The notes: generated by a model not told the origin, from the letters alone. 64,000 bases of DNA from Oscillospiraceae bacterium (GCA_016286665.1 JAEETX010000003.1:1-64000); one strand, 5' to 3'. Positions 1-10,065 are shown, counted from the stretch's first letter. Numbers and translations: made by a program.

Positions 1-2
1 GG

Positions 3-455
3 GTGGACAAGCCCCATACCTATGAGATGGCCGTGAAAACCTCGGACCCCATCGCCTTTGACCTGGAGCGGGAGTTCCCGGGCTTCGGCACGCTGCTGTG
101 CGGGAGCCTGCCCGACGCCGGTCCCCACGGGGACCCGACTTACCTGTTTTTCCTCACGGAGAATGGGACGCGCTACGCCCTGCCGACCCCCGGCAGTATC
201 ATGGCCGGCCTGCCCCTGGATACGGAGGGCGGGTCGCGGGCTTCCCGGGGCGAAGCCTTCCAATTGGAGTTTCCCCGGGAGAGCTCGGTCCGCTGGTGGA
301 CCCACTGCGAAGCGCCCGTCAGCATCTACGGCGCGCTCTACGACCCGGAGAGCATGACGGAGCCGGGAGAAGCCATGTTCCGGGGCGGCACCCTCGTCTG
401 GGACCTGGACGTTTCCACCATGGAGGTCTCGATCTGGTTCCAGCCGGAGGTATAA
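3..455 (+). CDS. Hypothetical protein, probably 5' truncated by the window edge
   Basis: An open frame runs in from the window edge; the first usable codon is a GTG at position 3 with no visible ribosome site, so the true start is probably upstream. The visible 150 residues are soluble, acidic and rich in Trp, Phe and Pro, with no signal peptide, membrane segment or motif I recognise. The predicted beta content and a C-terminal run of alternating hydrophobics (WDLDVSTMEVSIWF) suggest a beta-sandwich. It lies 88 bases upstream of the lipoprotein gene on the same strand. No function is proposed. Confidence 0.5.
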   Translation: MDKPHTYEMAVKTSDPIAFDLEREFPGFGTLLCGSLPDAGPHGDPTYLFFLTENGTRYALPTPGSIMAGLPLDTEGGSRASRGEAFQLEFPRESSVRWWTHCEAPVSIYGALYDPESMTEPGEAMFRGGTLVWDLDVSTMEVSIWFQPEV

Positions 456-543
456 ACGGGCGCAGTCCCTTCTTCGTCATCGCAAGGGCCGATGTCGGCC
501 CGTGGCGATCCGTACCCCCATCTCCAAAGGAGGTCTGAAAACG

Positions 544-2358
544 ATGCGTAAAAAACCGATTGCTCCAGCTCTGGCTGCCGTAGCGCTGCTGGCGGTCCTG
601 GCCGCAGGCTGCATGAAAGGCGGCGGCGCGGGGGAGAGCCCGCCCCCAGCGCCCACATCGGAGGCTGCGGAAGCGCCGACGCCTGCCGTCACGCTTTCCC
701 CAACCCCCGCGCCCACCCTCAGCGGCGAGCCGAGGCCGGTCCTGGAGACCTACGGGATCGACCCGGAGGAGATCGGCGAGATGACCTATTCCTTCCATGC
801 CTTCGGGACGAGGACCCTGCGCAGGGGAGAGGGGGGCTTCGATCAGGTCCTGGCGCTGCTGGCGTCCCTGAAGGGCGCGCCGGTCAAGGCCCAGCGCACG
901 GTTGACCGGACGCTGGAGCTGGATTCCTGCTTGCATCCCCTGTTCATCGGCTCCGACGGGGAACGGACCTATATCTCCCTGGGCTGGGAGGATTTCCAGC
1001 TCCTGGACACGGACGGGCGGCCCGACGAGGAGCTGGAGGCCCTCTTTGCCGCCTACGCCCCAGAGCCTTATCAGGCTCCCATCCTTTTCGACGGCAGCGC
1101 CTACCGGTCAGACGGCGGCCTGAGCCTCACGGCAGCGCAGCCGACTTATGACTATGCCGCCATGCAGGAGGCCATCCCCATCTCCCGCCGCCGCTATTAT
1201 GCGCTGGACGGCGGCGCGCCGGAGGAAGAAGCCGTGGTGCGCCTGACGGCGGAGAATCAGGGCGACGAGCCGATCGACTACCATCTTCCCGCGCTGCTGG
1301 CCCTGCGGGATGGGGAATGGGTCTGGGTGCCCACCCTCTCTCCCATCGCAACGACCTATGAGCGGAAATGCCTGCAGCCGGGGGAAAGCCTGGAAATCGG
1401 CCTGGCCATGGACTATTATGCCGACCCCCTGCCGCCGGGGAAATACTGCGCCTGCATGGTCTATTCCGTGGGGGAGAAGCCGAAGCAGTTCAGCACCCAC
1501 ATCGCCTACGCCCCCTTCGAGATCGTGGGCGAGGTCCCCGAGGACGGCAGGGAGCCCCTCATGGACGGCGTGAAGCTGGAAAAGGTCCGGCGCATCACCT
1601 ATACCCTGCGGTCTTGGGACGAATATACCCTGATCCAGGGGCAGGAGGGCTTCGACGAAGCCCTGGCGCTGCTCCGGTCCCTCCGGGGCGCCTCCTGGGG
1701 CCGGAGGCTGGAGGAGATCGAGATCCAATGCTCCCGCAGCTTTGCGCTGAATACGATGCAGGAGCTGACTCTGGCTTTCGACGGCGACTGGGTCTTCGGC
1801 AGGGTGGACGGCGGGGATTGGCGCCTGTTGGATCTGGACGGCAGGCCGGACCAGCAGCTGACGAACATCTTCCTGCGCTGGGGCGATAAAGCGCCGGCGG
1901 CGGAGAGCGTCCCGGCGGACCATGCCGGCCTGCGGGAGGGGGATAGCCTCTCCGTCAGCTCGGAGGCCCCGGCCTATGAGCTGGAGGCCATGCTTGCCGC
2001 CATGGAAGCCTATCTCGTCCGCTATCGGGAAGAAGGCAGGGAAGCGGAGAGGAAGGATGAGGAGTTCGGCGTCCGCTTTGCATTTGAAAACCGGACGGAG
2101 GAGCGGATCCATATCGAGGACTACAGTCTCGAAACGCTGAAGGACGGCGAATGGTATACCGTTCCTTTCCGCAGAAATACCGTCTCCATACTGCCCCTCC
2201 AGCTGGAAGGCGGAGAAAAGACCGCAGGTTTCCTGTCGCTGCTTGACGTCGACGGGGAAAACCTGGCTCCGGGGCGCTGGCGGCTCTGCATACGGTATGG
2301 CGTCGGGGAGGACCTCAGCTGCGACCGGGAGGCCTATGCGGAATTTGAAATCACCTGA
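544..2358 (+). CDS. Lipoprotein with two tandem copies of a beta-rich module
   Basis: A 604-residue exported lipoprotein. The start is the ATG at 544, preceded by AAAGGAGGT at 526-534. A positively charged, hydrophobic N-terminus ends in a lipobox (LAAGC, Cys23), followed by a Pro/Ala/Thr-rich linker. The mature protein is two repeats. Each starts with a module containing ITYTLRSW or MTYSFHAF and GFD(Q/E)(V/A)LALL(A/R)SL(K/R)GA, and ends with an Ig-like module carrying 'LRDGEWVWVP' or 'LKDGEWYTVP' and a 'PPGKYCACMVY' or 'APGRWRLCIRY' strand. The Ig-like part resembles bacterial Ig-like domains of Firmicute surface lipoproteins. Role unknown; probably a membrane-anchored surface protein. Confidence 0.75.
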   Translation: MRKKPIAPALAAVALLAVLAAGCMKGGGAGESPPPAPTSEAAEAPTPAVTLSPTPAPTLSGEPRPVLETYGIDPEEIGEMTYSFHAFGTRTLRRGEGGFDQVLALLASLKGAPVKAQRTVDRTLELDSCLHPLFIGSDGERTYISLGWEDFQLLDTDGRPDEELEALFAAYAPEPYQAPILFDGSAYRSDGGLSLTAAQPTYDYAAMQEAIPISRRRYYALDGGAPEEEAVVRLTAENQGDEPIDYHLPALLALRDGEWVWVPTLSPIATTYERKCLQPGESLEIGLAMDYYADPLPPGKYCACMVYSVGEKPKQFSTHIAYAPFEIVGEVPEDGREPLMDGVKLEKVRRITYTLRSWDEYTLIQGQEGFDEALALLRSLRGASWGRRLEEIEIQCSRSFALNTMQELTLAFDGDWVFGRVDGGDWRLLDLDGRPDQQLTNIFLRWGDKAPAAESVPADHAGLREGDSLSVSSEAPAYELEAMLAAMEAYLVRYREEGREAERKDEEFGVRFAFENRTEERIHIEDYSLETLKDGEWYTVPFRRNTVSILPLQLEGGEKTAGFLSLLDVDGENLAPGRWRLCIRYGVGEDLSCDREAYAEFEIT

Positions 2359-2376
2359 TCCCGGGACACAAAAAGA

Positions 2377-2403
2377 GCGCTGCGGGCGTTAAGCCCGCAG
2401 CGC
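2377..2403. terminator. Bidirectional intrinsic terminator between convergent genes
   Basis: An 11-bp perfect stem GCGCTGCGGGC / GCCCGCAGCGC with a 5-base loop lies between the ends of the lipoprotein gene and the convergent URO-D-type gene. The U-run is best on the minus strand (CTTTTTG), so it chiefly serves the methyltransferase-like gene. Confidence 0.85.
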
Positions 2404-2424
2404 CTTTGTATGTGCTGTGCGATA

Positions 2425-3471
2425 TTACATATACCCGATCTTCTCGTACTGCAGAGGAGCGCGCTGGATCTCGTCCTTCTTGATGCCGAAGTGGGTCTCG
2501 TTGTAGTCGTCGATGGCTTCCATGATGGTGTCGTAGACGCCGTCGTAGATGCTGCCCGGGCCGCCCTGAGCGACGCAGGGGATGAAGGCCTTGGGGGTGC
2601 AGGCGTCCAGCAGCTTGAAGACCTTTTCCCGGATGTCCTCTCTGGTCCAGCCCTCGTAGTCGAAGTCGGCCCCGTCGAAGCCGCCCATGAAGCCGATCTG
2701 GCCGCAGTATTTCCGGGTCAGGTTGGGAAGATCGTTGGAGCTCATGCAGCCCTGCCACACGTCGATGCCCATCTCGATCATATCCGGCACCAGGGTGGCG
2801 CCGTAGCTGTCGGAGTGGTGGATGATCAGCTCGCAGCCGTGGGACTTGTAGTAACCGTAGACCTCCTTGTAGGGCTCCACGAAGAAGTCCTCGAACATCT
2901 CGGGGCTCATGAAGGTGCTGGTGCGGCTGCCCCAGTCGTCGTGATGGAACAGAGCGTTGGGCTTCAGGTTCTTGCAGATGCCCTCGGCCAGCTTCAGCTC
3001 ATACTCGGTGAGATACTTGATGAGGTCGTGCATCTCATCGGGATACTCATAGAGGTTGATCATGGTGTTCTGGATCTCGCCCAGGTGGTGGCACTGCTCA
3101 AAGAGACCGGGGGCCACAAAGGGGGTCCGGTAAGCCAGATTGTCGTCGGTCTTGTCCAGAATCTCCTTCAGCATGGCCCATTCCTCATCCTTGAACTCCA
3201 GAGAGGGAGCATGGACGTAATCCTGCCAGTGCTCAATGTCCTGGATGACGATGGTGTCCGGCCTGTGGACGGGGAAAGCGCCGGGCGTGCCGATGGGGTA
3301 GCTGTAGGTGACGCCCCAGGCATTCTTCACGTTCTCCTGCCCGTAGGAGGGGGAGGGGCTGTGAAAGAGGGCGGGGTGGAGGATCAGGCGGATGGCCTCA
3401 TACTGGTTGGCATAGCGGTCGGGGTTCAGGCCCTTGGCGGCCTGATAGTAGTTTTCTTTCGGGGTCAGCAT
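2425..3471 (-). CDS. Uroporphyrinogen decarboxylase (URO-D) superfamily protein, methyltransferase-like
   Basis: A 348-residue protein with a URO-D fold. The sequence has the HHDDWGSRTSTFMSPEMFEDF block, a C-terminal GGFDGADFDYEGWT block and the active-site-face HHSDSYGA segment. These are typical of URO-D relatives that move methyl groups to or from corrinoid proteins (MtaA/MtbA-like and O-demethylase-like proteins), not of true HemE. A heme role is unlikely because no heme genes are nearby. No corrinoid protein or activator is adjacent, so its partner must be elsewhere. It is monocistronic: own promoter upstream (TTGACC-N17-TATAAT), ribosome site GGAGAGGAATT, terminator downstream. Substrate unknown. 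Confidence 0.8.
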   Translation of the reverse strand: MLTPKENYYQAAKGLNPDRYANQYEAIRLILHPALFHSPSPSYGQENVKNAWGVTYSYPIGTPGAFPVHRPDTIVIQDIEHWQDYVHAPSLEFKDEEWAMLKEILDKTDDNLAYRTPFVAPGLFEQCHHLGEIQNTMINLYEYPDEMHDLIKYLTEYELKLAEGICKNLKPNALFHHDDWGSRTSTFMSPEMFEDFFVEPYKEVYGYYKSHGCELIIHHSDSYGATLVPDMIEMGIDVWQGCMSSNDLPNLTRKYCGQIGFMGGFDGADFDYEGWTREDIREKVFKLLDACTPKAFIPCVAQGGPGSIYDGVYDTIMEAIDDYNETHFGIKKDEIQRAPLQYEKIGYM

Positions 3472-3531
3472 TTGTAATTCCTCTCCAATCCGTTAGAAAT
3501 TCGCTCCTGGAAATACGCTCCTTGTCGATCA

Positions 3532-3560
3532 ATTATACCAAGTCCCGCCCGTGAGGTCAA
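3532..3560 (-). promoter_or_regulatory. Promoter of the URO-D-type gene
   Basis: Minus-strand TTGACC (3555-3560), 17-base spacer, TATAAT (3532-3537). A 10-bp inverted repeat (GTCCCGCCCG at 3542-3551 and CGGGCGGGAC at 3573-3582) brackets the -35 region and could be an operator, or the 3' hairpin of the his transcript. Confidence 0.75.
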
Positions 3561-3615
3561 GGGAAAACCTGCCGGGCGGGACGGGGGACCTTCTACTTTT
3601 TCGATAGAGGGGATA

Positions 3616-4398
3616 TCAAATCAGGCATTCCAGAAAGCGGCAGCCCAGGGCATCCGCCGCCCGCCGCCACTCGTCGAAGCCGAAGCACAGCGTTTCGGGG
3701 CTGTGGCTGTCGCTGTTCAGGATAAAACGCGCCCCCCTGGCGGCGAGATAGCGAAGGATGGGCGGCGCGGGATAGGGAACCGAGCGGTATCCCCGGCTGA
3801 TGGCCCCGGTGTTCAGCTCAAAGGGGAGGCCGCTTTCCAGCAGCCGGTCCGCCGCAAGTTGCCAGGCGGCGACATAGCGGGGATGGTTTTCGTCAAAGAG
3901 CGGCGTTTTTTCGTTGAATTTGGCGATCAGGTCGAAGTGGCCGACGACGCTGCAGCCGGGAATCTCGGGGACGCGGCTCACCGTGTCGAAGTAGGCCTCC
4001 GCGAAGGCGTAGATATCCCCGCCGAAAGCGCTGCGCGCCCCGGCACGGAGAAGCGCCGGGGATTCGTCCACCGGCAAATAGCTTTCCCCCGCAGGGACAT
4101 AGTGGACGGAGCCGATCACATAGTCATAGCCGGAGGTCGGCTCCGCGCTGCAGTAGTCCTGCTCCACGCCGCAGAGGATGTCCAGCTTCCCGGCGTACGC
4201 TTCCCGCAGGGCCGCGATCTCCCGGCGGTACTCCGCCGTGCCCTCCCGGGACATGCACCAGGTTTCATCGAAGAAGGTATAGCTGTGGCCGCTGAAGCCG
4301 AGCTGCTCCAGTCCGGCGGCCAGGGCGGCCTGCGCCGTCTGCGCCGGGGAAGCCTTGCCGTCGCAGTAACGGGTATGGACGTGGTAATCCGCCCTCAA
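3616..4398 (-). CDS. hisJ: Histidinol-phosphatase, PHP family
   Basis: Removes phosphate from L-histidinol phosphate, the eighth step of histidine synthesis. The 260-residue protein is a PHP-fold metallophosphatase: HxH at residues 6-8 ([10 protein letters not shown]), the GFSGHS motif, an internal [10 protein letters not shown] block and the C-terminal NSDSH motif supply metal ligands. Length matches Bacillus HisJ/HisK enzymes. It is the last gene of the his operon and overlaps hisIE by 4 bases, so it is translated with it. This fills the phosphatase role that proteobacteria place in bifunctional HisB; the hisB here is the monofunctional dehydratase. Confidence 0.92.
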   Translation of the reverse strand: MRADYHVHTRYCDGKASPAQTAQAALAAGLEQLGFSGHSYTFFDETWCMSREGTAEYRREIAALREAYAGKLDILCGVEQDYCSAEPTSGYDYVIGSVHYVPAGESYLPVDESPALLRAGARSAFGGDIYAFAEAYFDTVSRVPEIPGCSVVGHFDLIAKFNEKTPLFDENHPRYVAAWQLAADRLLESGLPFELNTGAISRGYRSVPYPAPPILRYLAARGARFILNSDSHSPETLCFGFDEWRRAADALGCRFLECLI

Positions 4399-5042
4399 GT
4401 CATCTTCTCCTGCTTCACCTTGTGGTCGATCACATGGCGGGAAGCCAGCTCCTGCCGCACCTCCTCCAGGCTGATGCCCGCCTGGGTCATGAGCACCATG
4501 ACGTGATAGGCCAGGTCCGCGATCTCATAGATGGTCTCCTTCTTGTCCTCCGCCTTGGCGGCGATGATGACCTCCGTGGATTCCTCTCCCACCTTTTTCA
4601 GGATCTTGTCCAGACCCTTGTCGAAGAGATAGGTGGTGTAGGAGCCCTCGGGCCGGTCCTTCTTCCGCTCCTCCAGCAGGCCCATGAGGCCGCTGAGGGT
4701 GAAATCGCCCCTTGTCCCGCTCTCCCACAGGGGGTATTCGAAGCAGGTCTCCGTCCCCAGGTGGCAGGCGGGCCCGTCGGGCTCCACCAGGATCAGGAGG
4801 CTGTCCCGGTCGCAGTCCGCGGCGATGGAAACGATGTGCTGATAGTTCCCGCTGGTCTCCCCCTTGAGCCACAGCTCGCCGCGGCTCCGGCTCCAGAAGC
4901 AGCATAGCTCCTTCTCCATGGAGACGCGCAGGCTCTCCTCGTTCATCCAGGCCACCATCAGCACCTTCCGGGTGCGCACGTCCTGCACGATGGCGGGGAT
5001 GAGGCCCTTTTCGTCGAATTTCAGTTCCTTCACATCAATCAT
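4395..5042 (-). CDS. hisI: Bifunctional phosphoribosyl-AMP cyclohydrolase / phosphoribosyl-ATP pyrophosphatase
   Basis: Catalyses the second and third steps of histidine synthesis (PRATP to PRAMP, then ring opening to ProFAR). The 215 residues hold the HisI domain first (about 1-110: [17 protein letters not shown], then the [18 protein letters not shown] metal-binding block) and the HisE pyrophosphohydrolase domain second (about 115-210: [26 protein letters not shown]). The ribosome site is GGGAGG, 8 bases before the ATG. It lies 3 bases after hisF and overlaps hisJ by 4. The gene is often named hisIE. Confidence 0.96.
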   Translation of the reverse strand: MIDVKELKFDEKGLIPAIVQDVRTRKVLMVAWMNEESLRVSMEKELCCFWSRSRGELWLKGETSGNYQHIVSIAADCDRDSLLILVEPDGPACHLGTETCFEYPLWESGTRGDFTLSGLMGLLEERKKDRPEGSYTTYLFDKGLDKILKKVGEESTEVIIAAKAEDKKETIYEIADLAYHVMVLMTQAGISLEEVRQELASRHVIDHKVKQEKMT

Positions 5043-5045
5043 CTC

Positions 5046-5807
5046 TTAAACCTCCCGTACGGGGATGCCCCGCTCCCGCAGGGCTTTTTTCAGCTCGGGG
5101 ATACGAACTTCCCCGAAGTGGAAGATGGAGGCGGCGAGACCCGCATCCACCCTGGGCAGCGTTTCAAACAGGGTGATGAAGTCCTCGATCTTCCCGGCGC
5201 CGCCGGAGGCGATCACCGGCACGCTGACGGCGTTGGACACCGCTTCCAGCATTTCCAGGTCGAAGCCGCCCTTCACCCCGTCGGTGTCGATGGAGTTGAG
5301 GACGATCTCCCCGGCCCCCAGGTCCACGCCCTTTTTGATCCAGCCGATGGCCTCCAGCCCCGTGTCCTCCCGGCCGCCCTTGGCGAAGACCCGGAACTGC
5401 CCGTCCAGCCGCTTCACGTCGGCGGAGAGGACCACGCACTGGTCGCCGTATTTCCTGGAGGCCTCCCGAATGAGCTCCGGATTGCGGATGGCCCCGGAAT
5501 TGACGCTCACCTTGTCCGCCCCGCACTTCAGCACCCGGTCGAAATCCTCCACGGTGTTGATGCCGCCCCCCACGGTGAGGGGGATGAAGACGGTCCTAGC
5601 CGTCTCGCAGAGCACGTCGGTGAAAAGCCTGCGCCCCTCGGCGGAGGCGGTGATGTCATAGAACACCAGCTCGTCGGCCCCGCAGTCGGAATAGTATTTC
5701 GCCAGCTCCACGGGGGAGGAGACGTCGCTGAGGCCCTGGAAATTCACACCCTTGACGACCCTGCCGTTCTTCACATCCAGGCAGGGGATGATCCGTTTCG
5801 TATTCAT
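5046..5807 (-). CDS. hisF: Imidazole glycerol phosphate synthase, cyclase subunit
   Basis: Joins ammonia from HisH to PRFAR and cyclises it, giving imidazole glycerol phosphate and AICAR. The 253-residue (beta-alpha)8 barrel has the catalytic Asp11 in [10 protein letters not shown], the second catalytic Asp in VVLSADVK, and phosphate-binding loops VGGGI and ASGGAG. Length and motifs are standard. It overlaps hisA by 4 bases upstream and is followed after 3 bases by hisIE. HisF and HisH, the two halves of the enzyme, are encoded in the same operon with hisA between them. Confidence 0.97.
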   Translation of the reverse strand: MNTKRIIPCLDVKNGRVVKGVNFQGLSDVSSPVELAKYYSDCGADELVFYDITASAEGRRLFTDVLCETARTVFIPLTVGGGINTVEDFDRVLKCGADKVSVNSGAIRNPELIREASRKYGDQCVVLSADVKRLDGQFRVFAKGGREDTGLEAIGWIKKGVDLGAGEIVLNSIDTDGVKGGFDLEMLEAVSNAVSVPVIASGGAGKIEDFITLFETLPRVDAGLAASIFHFGEVRIPELKKALRERGIPVREV

Positions 5808-6514
5808 GTCGCAGCCTCGATCGCTTTCCTCAGGTCGATGGCGCCGGTATAGTACGCCTTCCCGATGATGGCGCCGTACAGCCCCCGGGCTTTCAGCGCG
5901 GTGATATCCTCCAGGGTGGAGACCCCGCCGGAGGCGATGATGTTCAGCTTGAGGGCGTCCGTCAGCTCCCCGTAAAGGGAGCGGTTCGCGCCCTGCATGG
6001 CCCCGTCTCTGGAAATGTCCGTGCAGATCAGGGTCTCCACCCCCAGGTCCTGCATTTTCCTGCAGAAATCCAGGGCGGGGAGGCTGGTCTTCTCCGTCCA
6101 GCCTTTGATGGCTACGCAGCCGTCCCGGAAGTCAGCCCCCACGGCGATTCTGCCTCCGTAAGCCGCCACGGCCTCCTTCAGAAAGGCTTCGTCCGTCACG
6201 GCGGCGGTGCCCAGGATGACCCGCCTCACCCCGGCGGAGAGATAGGCTTCCACCACGGCCATGCTGCGCACGCCGCCGCCTACCTCCGTAAAGAGGCCGG
6301 ACTGCGCCAGGGCGCGCACCGTTTCCAGGTTGGGGGTGAGGCCGCTGCGGGCCCCCTCCAGGTCCACCACATGGAGGCAGCTTGCACCGGCGGCGAGAAA
6401 ATCCGCCGCCAGAGCGGGCGGATCGGCGCTGTAGACCGTCATCTGCGCGTAATCGCCCTGATACAGGCGCACGGCTTTCCCTTCAAACAGGTCGATGGCA
6501 GGGAAGATCAGCAT
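5804..6514 (-). CDS. hisA: ProFAR isomerase
   Basis: Isomerises ProFAR to PRFAR, the fourth step of the pathway. The 236-residue (beta-alpha)8 barrel is a paralogue of HisF. It shows the acid/base Asp8 (FPAIDLFEG), the second catalytic Asp in [11 protein letters not shown], and phosphate-binding VGGGVR and ASGGV. The ribosome site is AAAGGAGG, 8 bases from the ATG. It overlaps hisH by a few bases and hisF by 4. Confidence 0.96.
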   Translation of the reverse strand: MLIFPAIDLFEGKAVRLYQGDYAQMTVYSADPPALAADFLAAGASCLHVVDLEGARSGLTPNLETVRALAQSGLFTEVGGGVRSMAVVEAYLSAGVRRVILGTAAVTDEAFLKEAVAAYGGRIAVGADFRDGCVAIKGWTEKTSLPALDFCRKMQDLGVETLICTDISRDGAMQGANRSLYGELTDALKLNIIASGGVSTLEDITALKARGLYGAIIGKAYYTGAIDLRKAIEAAT

Positions 6515-7134
6515 GCCCCCGCCTCCTTTCCGCAGAAGGCCCGGAGCATATCCAGGCCCACGCTGCCGCTTTTTTCCGGGTGGAACTGGCAGCCGTAGAC
6601 GTTATCCTTCCACACGGCGGCGGTCAGGGGCGCGCCGTAGTCGGTGACGGCGGCGGTATTCGCCTCGCAGCCCACGGCGGCATAGGAGTGGACGAAATAG
6701 ACATATGCCCCTTCCTTCGTGTGCCGGAAAAGGGGGCAGGGTCCCCCCGTGAAGCGCAGGGCGTTCCAGCCGATGTGGGGGATCTTCAGCTGAGGCGGGA
6801 TGCGCTCCGCAATGGCCCGCACCTGGCCGGGGATCAGCCCCAGGCCGGGGTGGACGCCGTATTCATAGCTCTCGTCAAAAAGCAGCTGCATGCCCAGGCA
6901 GATGCCCAGGAGGGGCGTTCCCGCCCTTGCCGCCTCGGTCACCACGTCCGCAAGGCCGCTCTGCCGCAGCGCCGCCGCCGCATCCCCGAAAGCGCCCACG
7001 CCGGGGAGCACCAGCTTGTCCGCCCTCCGCAGGACTTCCGGGTCGCCGGTGGCGGCGGCTTCCACGCCGATGGCGGCAAAGGAGCTCACCAGGGAAAAGA
7101 GATTTCCCACGCCGTAATCCACGATCGCGACCAT
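6508..7134 (-). CDS. hisH: Imidazole glycerol phosphate synthase, glutaminase subunit
   Basis: A class I glutamine amidotransferase that supplies ammonia to HisF. The nucleophile Cys79 sits in LLGICLGMQLLF and the His/Glu pair in QFHPEKS (about 185 and 187). YGVGN near the N-terminus and LPGVGAF form the oxyanion region. I take the ATG at 7134 as start: it forms a TGATG overlap with the hisB stop and has AAAGGA 8 bases upstream. A GTG three bases earlier is also possible. Length of 208 residues is normal. Confidence 0.96.
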   Translation of the reverse strand: MVAIVDYGVGNLFSLVSSFAAIGVEAAATGDPEVLRRADKLVLPGVGAFGDAAAALRQSGLADVVTEAARAGTPLLGICLGMQLLFDESYEYGVHPGLGLIPGQVRAIAERIPPQLKIPHIGWNALRFTGGPCPLFRHTKEGAYVYFVHSYAAVGCEANTAAVTDYGAPLTAAVWKDNVYGCQFHPEKSGSVGLDMLRAFCGKEAGAC

Positions 7135-7721
7135 CACAGCGTTCCTTTCGTGCTGGGCACCTCGTCCCCCAGGGCGGGATCGAGGGCGACGGCCTTCCGC
7201 AGGGTCCGGGCGGCGGATTTGAAGACCCCCTCGATGATGTGGTGGGAGTTCATGCCGCTGAGCTGGCGGATGTGCAGGGTGATCCCCGCGCTGCGGACAA
7301 AGGCCGCCCAGAATTCCGCCACCAGCTCCGTGTCGAAATCCCCCACCTTCTGGGAGGGGATATCCAGCTCGCAGGCGAGATAGGCCCGGCCGGAAATGTC
7401 CGCGGCGGTGAGGATCAGGGCTTCGTCCATGGGCAGCGCCGTATCCCCGTAGCGCGCGATGCCCTTTTTGTCCCCCAGGGCATCCCGGAAGGCCTGCCCC
7501 AGGCAGATGCCCACGTCCTCGGCGGAGTGATGCCCGTCCACTTGGGTGTCGCCCGCGCAGGTCAGCGTCAGGTCGAAGCGTCCGTGCCTGGCGAAAAGGG
7601 TCAGCATGTGGTCAAGGAAGCCCAGGCCGCTCTGAACGTCGCTTTTCCCGGTCCCGTCCAGGTCCAGGGTCAGGGCGACGTCCGTCTCTGCGGTCTTTCG
7701 CTTGATTTCGGCTTTTCTCAT
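7134..7721 (-). CDS. hisB: Imidazoleglycerol-phosphate dehydratase
   Basis: Dehydrates imidazole glycerol phosphate to imidazole acetol phosphate. The 195-residue protein is the monofunctional form, without a fused phosphatase. Manganese-binding histidine motifs are GHHSAED and [11 protein letters not shown], with another pair at LDHML. The ribosome site is GGAGGAA, 6 bases from the start. It overlaps hisC by 4 bases and hisH through TGATG. Confidence 0.97.
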   Translation of the reverse strand: MRKAEIKRKTAETDVALTLDLDGTGKSDVQSGLGFLDHMLTLFARHGRFDLTLTCAGDTQVDGHHSAEDVGICLGQAFRDALGDKKGIARYGDTALPMDEALILTAADISGRAYLACELDIPSQKVGDFDTELVAEFWAAFVRSAGITLHIRQLSGMNSHHIIEGVFKSAARTLRKAVALDPALGDEVPSTKGTL

Positions 7722-8782
7722 TTGTATTCCTCCAACAGGGCCTTCACGGCCTCCAGCAGGGTATTCATCTGGCTTTCGGTCCCCACGGTGATGCGGTTAT
7801 AGTCGGCGATCCTGGGGAGGGTGAAATGGCGCACCAGGATGCCCCGCTCTTTGAGCTTCCGATACAGTTCTTCGCCGGGGATGCGGTCCGAGCGGACGAA
7901 AAGGAAATTGGCCTTGGAATCCGTCATGGTGAAGCCCAGGGCTTTCAGGGCCTGCGCGGTCTTTTCCCGCACCTGGATGATCTCGGCGCAGTTTTTCTGC
8001 GTATAGCTCTCCTCCAGCACCGTGCCCAGCCCCAGGGCCAGGGTCATGGAATTGACGTTGTAGGGGTTCGTGGAATAGCGCAGGGTGTTCAGGTCCCGGA
8101 TCAGCGCTTCATCCCCCACGCCGAAGCCCAGGCGCGCCCCCGCCATACTGCGGGATTTGGAGAAGGTCTGCGTCACCAGCAGGTTGGGGTATTTGCGGAT
8201 GAGGGGGATACAGCTGACGCCGCCGAAATCGATATAGGCTTCGTCCACCACCACCACCCGGTCCGGGTCCGCTTTCAGGATGCTTTCGATGGCCTCCGTA
8301 CCTAGCAGCTTCCCCGTGGGGGCGTTGGGGTTGGCGATAAAGACGGTGCCCTTCTGCCCGATGTAGTCCGCCGGGTCGAGGGAAAAATCCTCCTTCAGGG
8401 GGATTTCCCGGTAGGGGATGCCGCTGAGCTGGCAGAAGACGGGATAGAAGCCATAGGTGATGTCGGGAAAGAGGGCGGGATGATCGGCGTCACAGAAGGC
8501 CATAAAGGCGAAATTCAGCACCTCGTCGGAGCCGTTCACAAGGACGAGCTCCTCCGGCCTGACCCCGCAGAGGAAAGCCAGGGCCCGCCGCAGCTCCAGC
8601 CCTTCCGGGTCGGAATACAGCTCCGGGGAGCGCACATGCTCCCGGGCATAGAGGATGGCCTTGGGGGAGGGGGGAAAGGGATTCTCGTTGGTGTTCAGCT
8701 TCACATACTGCTTTTCTCCCGGCTGTTCCCCCGGCACATAGGGGGTGAGCTTGTCATATTTCGCGCTGAAAAACCGGCTCAT
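7718..8782 (-). CDS. hisC: Histidinol-phosphate aminotransferase
   Basis: A PLP-dependent fold-type I aminotransferase converting imidazole acetol phosphate to histidinol phosphate. I place the start at 8782 (MSRFF), overlapping the hisD stop by 4 bases with AGGAGGAAGC upstream; the open frame continues further only as a read-through over hisD. The 354 residues show the N-terminal [13 protein letters not shown], the [10 protein letters not shown] loop, [10 protein letters not shown], the DEAYIDFG Asp/Tyr and the PLP lysine in [17 protein letters not shown]. The enzyme uses glutamate as amino donor (known for the family). Confidence 0.96.
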   Translation of the reverse strand: MSRFFSAKYDKLTPYVPGEQPGEKQYVKLNTNENPFPPSPKAILYAREHVRSPELYSDPEGLELRRALAFLCGVRPEELVLVNGSDEVLNFAFMAFCDADHPALFPDITYGFYPVFCQLSGIPYREIPLKEDFSLDPADYIGQKGTVFIANPNAPTGKLLGTEAIESILKADPDRVVVVDEAYIDFGGVSCIPLIRKYPNLLVTQTFSKSRSMAGARLGFGVGDEALIRDLNTLRYSTNPYNVNSMTLALGLGTVLEESYTQKNCAEIIQVREKTAQALKALGFTMTDSKANFLFVRSDRIPGEELYRKLKERGILVRHFTLPRIADYNRITVGTESQMNTLLEAVKALLEEYK

Positions 8783-10065
8783 GCTTCCTCCTCTCTGCGG
8801 ATGAGGGCGCTGCGGGCATGGCCCGTCAGCCCTTCCGTCTCCGCGAACAGGGCCACATCCGCCGCGGCCTCCGCCTGGGCGGCGCGGGTATAATAGATGT
8901 ATTGGGACCTCTTCACGAAATCGTCCACGCCCAGGGGGCTGGAAAAGCGGGCCGTGCCCCCCGTGGGGAGGGTATGGTTGGGTCCGGCCACATAGTCCCC
9001 CATGGCCTCCGGGCAGCTCCTGCCCAGGAAAACGCTGCCCGCGTGGCGGATGCCGTCCAGCCAGTCGAAGGGATCGTCCAGGCACAGCTCCAGATGCTCC
9101 GGGGCGATCCGGTTGGCAATGGCGATGGCGCTGCGCAGGTCCTCCGCCACGATGATCTTGCCGTTAGCCTCCACGCTGGCCCGGGCGATTTCCTGCCGCC
9201 GGAGCTGCGGCAGCTGGATTTCGATCTCCTTCTGTACCGCCTCCGCCAGCGCCATGGAATCCGTCACCAGCACGGCGGCGGCGTTCTTGTCGTGCTCCGC
9301 CTGGCTCAGGAGGTCCGCCGCCAGATACCGGGGGTCGCTTTTGCCGTCGGAGACCACCAGGATCTCGCTGGGGCCCGCGATCATATCGATGGCCACCTGA
9401 CCGAAGACCTGCTTTTTCGCCTCCGCCACATAGGCCCCGCCGGGCCCCACGATCTTGTCCACCCGGGGCACCGTCTCCGTGCCGTAGGCCAGGGCGGCTA
9501 CCGCCTGCGCGCCGCCGAGCTTGAAGACCCGGTGGACCCCGGCGATCTTCGCCGCCGCCAGGATGGCGGGGGAGACCGTCCCGTCCGGCATGGCCGGCGT
9601 TACCATGACGATCTCGCCGCAGCCTGCCAGGGCGGCGGGGATGGCGTTCATCAGCACCGTGGAAGCAAGGGGCGTGCCGCTGCCGCTGCCGGGAACGCAG
9701 ATGCCCACCCGCTCCAGGGGGATCACCCGCTGGCCCACGATCAGCCCGGGCTGCTGGGTCATGGCATAGCCAGAGCGCAGCTGCTTGGCGTGATAGGCCC
9801 GGATGTTGGCCGCACTGCGCTCCAGCACCCCCAGGAATTCCGGGTCGGCGGCGGCCATCGCCGCTGCCAGCTCCGAAGGGGTAACCTCCAGCGAATCCAG
9901 CCGGACGCGGTCAAACTGCTCCTCAAAGCGCCGCAGGGCTTTGTCTCCCTCGGCGCGCACGGCCGCGATGATCGCCGCTACAGCGCCGGAGACGTCGTCG
10001 GTGGCGGTGCTCCGCCGGAAAATGGCCGAATCGGGTTCTTCCCCGTATTTCATGATGCGGATCAT
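8779..10065 (-). CDS. hisD: Histidinol dehydrogenase
   Basis: A zinc-dependent enzyme that oxidises histidinol to histidine in two NAD-linked steps, the end of the pathway. The 428-residue protein has LSQAEHDKNAAAVLVTDS (Gln/His zinc ligands), IAPEHLEL (active-site Glu-His), and GPNHTLPTGGTARF (His ligand). The ribosome site is GGAGGACAAAGC. It overlaps hisG and hisC by 4 bases each. Confidence 0.97.
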   Translation of the reverse strand: MIRIMKYGEEPDSAIFRRSTATDDVSGAVAAIIAAVRAEGDKALRRFEEQFDRVRLDSLEVTPSELAAAMAAADPEFLGVLERSAANIRAYHAKQLRSGYAMTQQPGLIVGQRVIPLERVGICVPGSGSGTPLASTVLMNAIPAALAGCGEIVMVTPAMPDGTVSPAILAAAKIAGVHRVFKLGGAQAVAALAYGTETVPRVDKIVGPGGAYVAEAKKQVFGQVAIDMIAGPSEILVVSDGKSDPRYLAADLLSQAEHDKNAAAVLVTDSMALAEAVQKEIEIQLPQLRRQEIARASVEANGKIIVAEDLRSAIAIANRIAPEHLELCLDDPFDWLDGIRHAGSVFLGRSCPEAMGDYVAGPNHTLPTGGTARFSSPLGVDDFVKRSQYIYYTRAAQAEAAADVALFAETEGLTGHARSALIRREEEA

